Assembly: GCF_003473485.1 (NCBI RefSeq) | Contig: NC_053046.1 | Span: 37,719,832 to 37,783,831 of the forward strand | Source of the DNA: Medicago truncatula | Lineage: Eukaryota > Streptophyta > Magnoliopsida > Fabales > Fabaceae | Length of the DNA: 64,000 nt | Reading direction: 5' to 3' | Position numbers and translations under genes: made by a program | Notes under the pieces: generated by a model | Databases searched by the model: none | Seen by the model: only the letters and a program-made list of their open reading frames with translations | Told to the model about the DNA's origin: nothing | Part shown: positions 45,801 to 55,450 of the stretch, one piece after another | Numbering within the stretch: the first letter of the stretch is position 1 | Layout: each line of letters opens with the position of its first letter

Positions 45801-48800
45801 TGTTGTTGAACATCCATTTTTTCTTTCAGCGTAAGACTCTTATTCACATTTGATATATCAACAATCTCTTTATCAAATTTCAGTCCATCCATGGATATGT
45901 ATGTTTCCTTCCAAGCGGAAACTTTTTCATTCACATACGCATCGTCGTCTGTCGTTAGGACACATCGTCTGACCACCATTGTTAAGAAGACTTTCTATAC
46001 AAGAGTTGGTTGAACCATTGATCTTGATATCATTGTTAAGTCACGAGGAGGTCCAAAGTATCATCAATACATTGACCTTTAAACCACCACACAAGTGAAA
46101 TTGGATATTACATCTTCACCGAAAATCTTCAGACATTAGATATACGACTCATCTCACTTACATGTCACTCAACATTCAATTTTTCATTTAATATGAGATT
46201 CTTACATACACTTCTTATTCCAACACATATTTAGCATCCCTAACACTTATCGACTTAACTAGATATATATTTTACTTTTTGTCTATAATTATATTTGCAA
46301 ATTGATTTTTCAATATTTTTAAAAAAGCTTTTACATTTTTTATCCATATAACATTTTCACATTCTTCCTTAACAAAATTATTATTATCGTTTATCCTTTT
46401 AGAATAGGATATGATCAAATGACATCAAATGTCATTAGGACTTGGTTAGAATGTCAATAAAGAAAATTAAACTAGCATAACCCTAAACTACTATTAGTTT
46501 AGTTGTTTTCAATAACATTCCTATCGATATCTCAAGTAGGGGTGTTCGCGGTGCCGTTTGATTTGGTTTTGAGGTTAAAAGTTATCCGAACCGTAAGATG
46601 AATAAGTATGCGGTTTGGTTCGGTTTGGTTGACTTTTAAAATAAAATTCAAACCAAACCAATGCGGTTTGGATTGGATCGGTTGGTGCAGTTTTATTAGA
46701 CAATAATTTTTTTCCCAACATTAAAATCAAATTAAAAAGCTAAAACACAACATATTTTCAGCAATTTTCTAAATTTCATACATTATTACAATTTTATTTT
46801 CATCCAACAATGTTCCCAACTACGTAGACCAAATTTAAACGCAGACCAAAAGTAATCATATTTTGTAAGAAATACAAAAGACTAAATATTTTATCATTCT
46901 CTAAGAGTTCAAGTAGTACATAAATACATTTTTGAAAGAAAAAACAAGAAGACACTTAACAAGAGAAAAAATATGTCATTGTATCAAAGTTTCCATTGAG
47001 TTTTTATGAGTATTGGTCCAAGTGATATATAGTGTTTTTCTTATATTGTGGTTTGGATTGGTTTGGTTCGGTTGGTAAAATCAAAACCGCAAACTGAACC
47101 AAACCATGTGGTTGAGTTAAAAATTGATCTGAATACATCTGAACCAAATGCGGTTTTTTGCAGTTTCGGTTTGGATTGGTTTGATTTCTGGTTTTTATAT
47201 TGAATTGGTTCGGTTTTGAACACCCCTAATCTCAAATACACCAACGATCCATTGATATGTTGGCTCTCCTCGAATCTTAAGAATGTGTTTGGTTATCAGC
47301 CGGAGAGAATTGATTTTAGTTAACATTGATTTCGACTAAAAATAATGTGTTTGTAAAACTAGTTAAATTAAAATCAATTTTAGAATGAAAGAACAACAAA
47401 TCTTACCTCAATGACATTGTTGGGTCATTGAGGGGAGCTCGGGGGACCTTCCACATCGAGGATAGAACAACCACACAAGAGAGAGACGCCACACTCTTAC
47501 CAAAAACCTTAAGGCAATGGGTTTACGGGTCATCTCACTTATAAGGTGTTCAACTTTTACTTTTCTATCCGATGTGGGACATATAACTCACACTTGCACA
47601 CAACAGACATTGGTCAACCACAAATGTCACATGTGGCTTTCTTCCTTTTCTTTCACAATATTTTTTGTTGTTTTGTACACTTGTAACATTGTGGTTGATT
47701 ATGTCACTAATGTCACCAACCACAATGTCACATAAGTATTATCCATCAAACATGTTAGAATCAATTCTACACCTCCAAAATTCGGTCTTAACAAAACATA
47801 CCCCAAGTTAATTGCACAATCAATGCAGCACAGCTATCCTGTGGATACATACAGCTAATCATATAGTGCTGAAAATTCCGGCAGCGATGATCAGGGGTAG
47901 GACCTTTGATTTAATGCCCAATTGTGTGCAATAATAAATTTCACATAATTTGATTTTGGTAAAGTTCCAAAATAAACGTTCTTTTTTTACAAAAATAAAC
48001 TGTAGAAAATTTAACTTGCTGAATATTTACTTTTTACATCTTTTTATTTCATATTTCTTGATATTCTTATATTGTAATATAAAATTCGAAAAAGGTTCTT
48101 GACTACAATAAATAAATTCTAAAAAGGTTACATTTTAAACAATTAAAATGATCCAGAAGTCCTAGCTCAACTGGCAAAATGCCGAAATTGTTAGGCCGGA
48201 TGCCATGACCGGGGTTCGAACCCCGGTACCTCCACTTGTGTGTGTGAGTTTATAATGGCTTTGCCATTTCGTCTATCTACCAAAAAAAAAAAAAAAATGC
48301 TTCATTTGATTTTCCTTTATTTTTTAATAGAGTAATAAAAATTAATTTTTAAACTTAGTCAGACAGCTTTTATGAATTTTTAAAAATTGAGAGCTAATTT
48401 GTAAAAAATAAATAAAATAATTTTGCAATATTTTTAAATGGACCAATCACAATAAAAACCACACTAGTAATAATAACTAGGGTTAAATAAGTTTTTAGTC
48501 CTTATAAATATTCACAGTTTTGTTTTTAGTCCCTACAAAATAAAATCACACTTTTTAGTCCCTATAAAATTTTCCATCAACATTTTTAGTCCCTACAAAA
48601 TTTTCCATCAGCATTTTTAGTCCCTATAAAATTTTTAGATCAGCAGTTTTAGTCCCTAAAATGCTTAAGGAAAATGTCACAGGGACTAAAAAGTGTGATT
48701 TTATTTTTTAGGGACTAAAAACAAAACTGTGAATATTTATAAGGACTAAAAACTTAATTAACCCTAATAACTAATAAGTATCTATTCACCGTGTCCTTGC

Positions 48801-51800
48801 GGGTAAGAACATCACAATTTGCATGGGTAAGAGTTCGAGCCTTGTATTCCCCTTTTATTCACCTAATAGGTAAAGTTCTAGCATCCTTCAAAAAAAAAAA
48901 GGTAAAATTCTAGCATCTAAACTACTTGAAAATATATAAATAAATAAATATCTACCCACTAATGAGAATCATATGAATAAAAAATGTCAGGGAATGAACA
49001 TCCACTCATAATAATATTCATAAGAGTGTTAATTTTGATGTCCTCTGATTTGTTCAATTCATGTGGTTTTCAAATTATCGTCCTTTTCACGAGGTAGGTT
49101 TGCCCTAAACTTAAGATGGTGGTCCATGAAAACTACTAGCCCCTGGCCTTTGGCCTTTGCTCTATGACTTTGAAATACAGTGAATATCAACATGAAAAAG
49201 ATCTGTTTGTATTTACTGTTCTTCAGAGCTACTAGCTGAAATTTATAAACGTGGCCAGCAAGGAAAGTTTATAAATGTTGTACCCTACTCAAGTTTTATT
49301 AGGTATGCTTTTATTTTTGGGCATCAATAGAATTAAATTTATCTAGGCCACCTCTCTAGCAGACAAGCTCAAGTGTTTATGCATACAAAGTGTCATTGTT
49401 TTTACTATTATTGAGAGCCTAGTATGTGATTAATTTGCCTAAGCATTCACTATAAATTGAACAAAAAAACTCACTTATAAGTCAATTTTATGCTACATAT
49501 ATCAAAACTCATATATGATATCAAATTTGTCAAGTTAAATTAGGTTCAAAATCCAAGAACCATTAGCATCCTAATCATTTATAAGAAGAGGAAAAAGAAG
49601 GAAAAAAAAAGTGAGGTGAACCCTCTTTTAGCATGCATCCTAATCCTAAGAGCATCTCCAATTTGGTATTATATAGAGTTTATCATGATGAACATGTACC
49701 TTATATTTTCTTAAGAATAAGAGGTGGTAAAGTGTGTTGCACATGACTTGTTGAAATATCTTAATTAAGATATGATGCTAATGGGGATGAAAATTTGTTT
49801 CCTTTCCTCAACCTCCAACAACCAATACATTATGTGATGGGGTTTAATATATTTTTAAATATTTTGGGTGTGTTTGTTTCAGTTTAAAAAAAAAATAGAT
49901 TTTGAATTAAAAGAATCTAGAGATTTTTTTTATAGAGATTTTTAAAAAAATCTAAAGCTATTTTTGTTTCTTTACTATCATAAAAATCATTTTTTAAAGA
50001 TTTGAAGCTCTTACACTTGAGTTCCTTATGTTTAAAAAAAAAATAGATTTTGAAAAAGCTACTTAAAATAACTTTTCATTTTGAGGCTAAAAATGATTTT
50101 TTTTTTTTTTTAACAAAATGGATTTTATAAAAAATCTAAAACAAACACTACAAAAATAAAAAAGTGATTTTTTAGATCAATAAATATATTTGTTTTCAAA
50201 AAAAATCCAAAACAAACGTGCCCTATAATGAATAGGAGTTTTGAAACACTCTATTTTCAACACTCACTTTAATATTATGTAGTTCTACAATATTATGTAT
50301 GATATCTTTTCAAAGTGTGAAACCTACATTGTTTCACTCAATAAAAGAGTGAGTGTTCGAAAGAATGTTGAAAAGAGAATGTTTTTAGTACTTTTTTTTT
50401 GTCAAGTAGCCTAGTGGCTAGAGCCTAGAACTCACACAATTTAATTGTGGAAAAATAGAGTATTCGGGGTTTGAACCCCTGTATATAATATGTAATGAAA
50501 GTGTGAGTTGCTTAATATATTGTTGCATAATTGTTTCTTATTTAAGCAAAACATGTATGAGTTGTGTAAGTATGATGTGACATTGTAGAGATTATTTAGT
50601 TGTAGTGTATTAACCGCAAAATGGATTCCTAATTAAAAAAATAGTCATATAAGATGCTCTAAGACCAAGTGCAATGACTTATTGAAACCAAGCTTCAATA
50701 CGTTGAAACCATTGTATGTGGGTGTTGAAAATGGTAAAAAAAATGATGTGGAGGTAAGAGTAGATGAAAGAATTAAACATGTTGAATTCTGACGCAGGGG
50801 GCCACGTGGCTGGTTTCGATTGGCTGCTTGGATTTTTATCATCTTAATATTTTGGATTCAATTATTTCATTGCAAAATAATTTTTTTTTTATTTTTTTTT
50901 TACCAAAATTCGTGATTTTTTTTCTCTATAAATAGAGACTTGGATCATTTGATTTGGACACAAGAAAAAAAACCAAGTTTTTAACTCTCTTAATTTATTA
51001 TTAGCTTTCTATTAACTTTTCTTTTGAAGTTTTAGTCTTTATTTAGTGAAATGGATCCCACTAACAATCAATTCAACACCCCAAATTTAAGTTAAGAAAA
51101 TAAAAATAAATTATTTAAATAAATTTTGTTTTTACAAAAAAAAAAAATGTTAAGTGTTTCTCAATTTTAATTTAATTATAATCGATAATTGTAATTTTAT
51201 GTAATTATAAAAACAAAAATATAAAATTAAATAAGAATAAGAAATAAAAGGTGGTGGGGTAGAGTGTTAAATGAAAAAACCATTGGAGAAATAAAAATTG
51301 AATGGGTGTTGAATTAAGAGAGAGAAAATGATGTGGAGTATTGGAAATTGAAAAAGTGAATGTTGAGGGTTGTTGAATTTGATTTACCATTATAAATGGT
51401 CTAACTCGTAACTACCTTCTCATGATAAAAAGTGGTTAGTAGCCGCGTCACAAAAAAGGTTAGTGTTACGGTGGACCACCTTGATAGGTGGTTAGTGGTG
51501 GATTGATATCTAAAATTTGATCAAAATGTGAACATCGCCTAACACTACCCTAAAAAATAAAGAGAAATGATATTTGTATAACTATTTTGTGACAACTTTT
51601 TGACAACTCTCTCTTTCATACTCACATTATGTTTTTATTCTCTCTCATCCTTTTTCTCTCTCCATTGTTTTTAACCAATAGAAAGATAGGAAAAAGAAGT
51701 TGTCATGATAGTTGTAAAAAATTGTTGTTCAAATATCATTACTCAAAAATAAAATTTCTCAACCCTTATCTTACAACCTAGATGGTGACCTAATCAGTAC

Positions 51801-52348
51801 CAGTTTAGCAAATAAAAAAAAATGTGTTGAGTTTTAAGACGCCCATATTTATTTTCTCTTGTTATGTTACAACAAGGAGGATTGTGCGTGTACTTCTACT
51901 TTTAGCGGCTGATGTTTGTCATCCTTAAAGTTTCAAACAATTTTCATCTATTAATCTATATAATTTGTCAATGGCAATTCAAGTAAGCTTTTTATTGTCA
52001 AACCAAAAGTAATTTCATATAACTTTTTCTTGTTGCTCTAAATTGTAAGTTATATGAAATTGGATTAGTAGTTGACTTTCAAATTAGTCAAAGAAAAACA
52101 CATTAAAGTATGGCATTGAATCATTGATAATATGGACAGTACATATTTTTGCAGGATTTGAGGAGGTAGAGAAGGCATGTTGTTCCACTGGAACATTTGA
52201 GATGAGCTACTTATGCAGTGAGAAGAATCCACTAACATGCAAAGATGCAAGCAAATATGTGTTTTGGGATGCATTTCATCCTACCGAAAAGACAAACCTC
52301 ATAGCTGCAAATTATTTAATCCCTAAACTTTTTGCAGCTTTTAGATGA
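42818..52348 (+). CDS. GDSL-type esterase/lipase, paralog 1
   Basis: Three exons: 42818-43192, 45046-45535 and 52155-52348, giving 352 aa, normal for plant GDSL (SGNH) lipases. A signal peptide (ICIAWLILITQIIMVT) predicts secretion. Catalytic blocks are intact: FGDSSVDSGNNN with Ser37, GVCFASAGTGYDNAT with the oxyanion glycine, GTND with Asn169, and DAFHPT with Asp327 and His330. Closest in character to the EXL / anther-type GDSL group; substrate unknown. The gene lies 3.1 kb upstream of its tandem copy on the same strand. Intron 1 (1.85 kb) carries a SINE-like piece; intron 2 is 6.6 kb and full of insertions, unusual for this family, but the exon boundaries stay clean and in phase. Confidence 0.93.
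43229..43335 (+). repeat. tRNA-derived SINE-like copy in GDSL-1 intron 1
   Basis: Poly-T then GTCAAGTAACATAGTGACTGG (A-box region) and GTGGTTCGAACTCCGG (B box). It pairs with the copies at 10543 and 50392. Confidence 0.6.
45778..46227 (-). mobile_element. diverged TRIM element in GDSL-1 intron 2
   Basis: A diverged LTR, TGTTAAGTCACGAGGAGG to CTTATTCCAACA (46033-46227), with a decayed primer site to its left (ATCTTGATATCAT). Internal words such as CCAAGCGGAAACTTTTTCAT and AGAAGACTTTC match the TRIMs at 749-1432 and 5650-6121. Older than the other copies. Confidence 0.65.
46537..47228. mobile_element. hAT-type non-autonomous element in GDSL-1 intron 2
   Basis: Both ends read TAGGGGTGTTC inward. 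Flanks ATCTCAAG (46529-46536) and ATCTCAAA (47229-47236) are an 8-bp duplication with one mismatch. The interior is dominated by GGTTTGGTTCGGTT repeats near the ends. 692 bp, no transposase. Confidence 0.8.
47280..47804. mobile_element. MITE-like element interrupted by a TRIM solo LTR
   Basis: Left end GAATGTGTTTGGTTATCAGC and right end (reverse complement) GGGGTATGTTTTGTTAAGAC are loosely inverted, as are AGAATTGATTTTAG and TTAGAATCAATTCT further in. The solo LTR at 47418-47605 sits inside. Boundaries are approximate. Confidence 0.4.
47418..47605 (-). mobile_element. TRIM solo LTR with perfect 5-bp target duplication
   Basis: A single 188-bp LTR, TGTTGGGTCA to CACACAACA, is flanked by GACAT on both sides (47413-47417 and 47606-47610). 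It lacks the purine tract and primer site, so it arose by LTR-LTR recombination of an element inserted in intron 2 of the first GDSL gene. Confidence 0.9.
48163..48297 (+). repeat. tRNA-derived SINE, poly-A tailed
   Basis: TCCTAGCTCAACTGGCAAAA (A box) and GACCGGGGTTCGAACCCCGG (B box, perfect arm) are followed by a tRNA-unrelated stretch and a 16-bp poly-A. No anticodon stem of a working tRNA is present. Confidence 0.75.
48480..48764. mobile_element. Mutator-type MITE with perfect 9-bp TSD
   Basis: Ends GGGTTAAATAAGTTTTTAG and, inverted, GGGTTAATTAAGTTTTTAG. TIRs run for about 60 bp (AGTCCTTATAAATATTCACA shared). It is flanked by the exact 9-mer TAATAACTA (48471-48479 and 48765-48773). The interior repeats TTTTTAGTCCCTA(C/T)AAA. 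285 bp, in GDSL-1 intron 2. Confidence 0.9.
49866..50223. mobile_element. MITE-like element in GDSL-1 intron 2
   Basis: Left end GGGTGTGTTTGTTTC and inverted right end GGGCACGTTTGTTTTGG. The interior is made of AAAAATCTAAA / TTTAGATTTT words in both orientations. Target duplication not resolved. Confidence 0.5.
50392..50510 (+). repeat. tRNA-derived SINE-like copy in GDSL-1 intron 2
   Basis: Poly-T, GTCAAGTAGCCTAGTGGCTA (an exact TRGYNNARNNG A box) and CGGGGTTTGAACCCCTG (B box). Confidence 0.65.
51562..51744. mobile_element. 183-bp MITE, copy 3 of the four-copy family
   Basis: Starts GAGAAATGATATTTGTATA and ends TTCAAATATCATTACTC, with perfect 9-bp flanks AAAAATAAA (51553-51561 and 51745-51753). 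It lies in GDSL-1 intron 2, 410 bp before exon 3. Confidence 0.85.
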
Positions 52349-55136
52349 TCCATCCATTCCCTTTGAATTAATTTGGACATTTAATATATATTTGGTCGAC
52401 TTTTATATTATGATTAAATTGTTGTAACAAAGAAACAACTTAATTGTGAACCATCTAGTCTTAGACCACATTTGATCTTTGTATTTAATAACAGAAGTAT
52501 TTGCTTGAGTTTGCTACCACTAATATGCATGGTTGGGTGGCTTTTAGCATTGAATTTTCTTCTTACTCTTTTCTCTCACTGTCGCCCACATTACAATTTT
52601 GTTTTTCTAAACACACTTCCAAGGGCTTGAATCAGATTTGCATTATGTTAGAATGACCCTTGTATTAAGATCCTTTACTTTTTCACCCAACAGGTTTCTC
52701 GCACGTACTACAAATTTCAAATTATATAGCTTGAAAGACGTTTAACACGTTAAAAAATTCTCCAAAACCTTCTAAAACCCTCGTCTTATATTAACATGCC
52801 TAGAACCAAATGGAAAAAAAAAAATGGACCCAAGTTGTCTGTGCTTACAAATTAGCAAAAGAAAAATAAAATTGCTCTTCTCCCAAACAACTTTACCCCC
52901 AAACTTCCAAAAATAACATCCACGTGCAAACTCTGGCACCGCTTGCTGCTCAGCCTCACCCTTGATGTTGCGGCTGCTCATGTTGAGTTTCCTCATGATG
53001 TTGTGTAGGGCCATTATCTGGGACGACGTCCCCTCCCCCCTCTGACGTCCGCCGCTGAGTCCCCTTCTAATAGGAGGGCGTGCAGCCTGCCTATCTGCCT
53101 GTGCTCTCATGGTCATCATCTCCTTGCCAAGTCTCTGTTTGTTTGGTCTGTCAGACATATCTTCACAAACATAAAACAATGAAAAAATCAATCAAACTTT
53201 CATTGAGACATCTTATCAAACATCTATAGTTCAACATAAACATTACGAGTTCATTATGTGATTTTAATCTCTAAACTACCACATTTGAGTGAAACTTACT
53301 TTAATCAACATCTAAAGTACAATTTCTAACTAATTTCATCTTTGCCAAGCAAAAATCTAACATGCAAATTAACCCTACAACTTTAAGATTCCACAACTTT
53401 TATAAAAAAATAAAATAAAAAAATCTAACATTTAAATTAAAAAAAAAAGTCAATGTCTATTTATTATAATATCACTTACTTTTAATTGAAATAGAAGTTG
53501 AAATTGATTTGGTTGAGTTTGATAAAATTTGCACAATTTGGGAGAAAATTCGATTTAGCTGAGTTTGAAACACAATGGCTTCTGTGTTCTGCATATGCAG
53601 TTCTATAACAGAATTCAACGTGAGCTAATTCACGTTGGTTTGTACCGAATGTGAGTTAACTTACGTGGGGTTATTTTTAGAACTTTCGGGTGGGAATCAG
53701 CAAATTTGTTGGGGAAAAAAGCAATTTTCAAAGGAAAACCCAGCTTGAGAAAAAGCCCAAGGTGCTTATTCTTGAATTTAAATTTATTTCCCTTTAATGA
53801 CACTAATTCATAACATCCGAATTTAGATTGGAAAAATATACGTTGACAACGCATTTTCATCCACCCTTTATACCACTGCCCACGTGGCATTATTTTTTTT
53901 TTTTTTTTACTTAACTCTTTTTCTCTGTACAAAAAAGACGCTCTCTCAACTTTCTCACTCACAGAACTCTGTTTCTTCTCCGCCCCACTCCACCTTGTTG
54001 CCGTCGCCAGAGTCTCCCTCTCTCTACCCATTTCTTCTCCGGCCATCCCTTTCACACATTAGATTTGGAAAAAAGAATGTAAATCCACAACAAAAGTAAC
54101 ACAAATCTGCAAATCGGAACAGAGACATAAATGGGTTGCAAAACAGCGGTGGCTATGGTGAGTGAGGATGGAGACGGCGGTGGCGGTGGGTGGTGAGAGA
54201 AAGAAGGAAGAGGTAGGTGGAAGGGGAAAGATGACGTGAATGTGTTATGTTTTTAGAAAATCAGAAAAACAAACAGGGAAGTAATTGGGTAATTGATAAG
54301 CAAATTGTACTTAATTTCTTCAATTTAACAGTACAATTGAAATTTAACAGTACAATTGAAAAATGGAATGCTAATACATGAATTTGGCAGAGCCAATTGA
54401 AGAATGAAGGTACAAATAGACTAAGAAGAAAACACTAAGCTCAGAGAGAGAAAGAGACTTGATTTTCATCCAAAATATTCCACACCTATCATTGTCAATC
54501 AGTGGCCTATTTACCAAAGTCTGTGGTGAACTTCTGTTGGTAATTTTTACTCTCATTCCACGTCGTGGTTCCCTGATGCTAGGATCTGGAGCCATCTGTC
54601 CGTTCCCTTTACGTGGTTGTGCTTTCATTTTGTCCTAACTACTTACAGAATGTTTCACTGAAAGAAAGAAGGAAGAGGTAGGTTGTAGTGGTTGCAAACA
54701 ACGGTGGCAACGGTGGAGGTGGGTGGTCACCGGTCGGTGGATGGTCATGAGAGAGGTGGGTGGGGTTTTGGCTGACGGTGGTGAGGAAAAGAGGGAGAAG
54801 AGATGGTGAAGGAAAGAGACAGAAGAGAGAGAGTGAGAAACAACAATGCTGAGTTTTTTATATGTGGGAACCACGTGACAAATGTCACAATTGTATGTGG
54901 TGGTATAATTGTGTATGTCACCTATGGTGGTATGTGTGTGTATCAGTGCTCTTTAGATTTGTCTTTTTAACAGTAACTCGAATTCGCGGAGTTCAAATCA
55001 TTCTACTTCCATAACTATATTTTAAAATTGATATTATATAAAAAAAAAACGTGCATCTCTCACATGTAGTTTAAAATTAATTTATGTATGTCCATTAAAT
55101 TGATATTTAATCCTTTCAAAAAAAAATTAAATTGAT
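52349..55136. other. intergenic between GDSL paralogs, decayed repeats
   Basis: No gene I can name. The minus-strand ORF 52772-53191 (Arg/Gln-rich MRAQADRQAARPPIRRG segment) sits in a GC-richer island and may be transposon-derived. At 53610-53665 are GAGCTAATTCACG and GTGAGTTAACTTACG, motifs that recur at 59190 and 59880-59970. At 54120-54260 and 54660-54860 are GA/GGT-rich stretches that share AAAGAAGGAAGAGGTAGGT, a diverged direct repeat. Confidence 0.4.
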
Positions 55137-55450
55137 ATTTAATAACATTTTACACCTTGAAAAATTGGTCAAGGGCCATGAAACCATTGTTGAGAAATTA
55201 AAATATTTTTATGTATACTCAGACACGTTAAAAGCCACATACATACCAACGAAAAAATATAATGAAAAAATATTTTTCATTATATTTTATAAACAAAAAT
55301 GTCTCACATGTAGAAAAAAAAAAAAGAGGCTACATATATTAAATTTTGCTTTTGCTCTCATTTATTTTTAAAAATTATTGGACTGACCCGATACATATAT
55401 AAAACTTCTCCAAAAGAATTAAAACCAAATAATTACATAATCTTATTATT
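55137..55450 (+). promoter_or_regulatory. promoter segment conserved between GDSL paralogs
   Basis: Matches 42538-42817 in order: ATAACATTT(T/C)A, ACCTT(G/A)AAAAA, GAAATTAAA, CCACATACA, then CTTCTCCAAAAGA(A/G)TTAAA just before the ATG. The TATA-like CATATATAAAAC is at 55394-55404. Conservation in non-coding DNA shows the duplication carried the promoter. Confidence 0.7.

Noticed and set aside
48163-48240. Possible tRNA gene (perfect B box GGTTCGAACC)
   Set aside because: No proper acceptor and anticodon stems and a poly-A tail follow; it is a SINE.
52772-53191. 139-codon minus-strand ORF with an Arg/Gln-rich centre
   Set aside because: Not placed as a gene: the ends are low-complexity, no family is recognised, and splice sites could not be fixed. 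Kept as possible transposon-derived coding DNA.
53630-54874. ORFs of 71-141 codons around 54 kb
   Set aside because: Derived from CT/GA-rich and poly-T repeats; composition typical of simple sequence.
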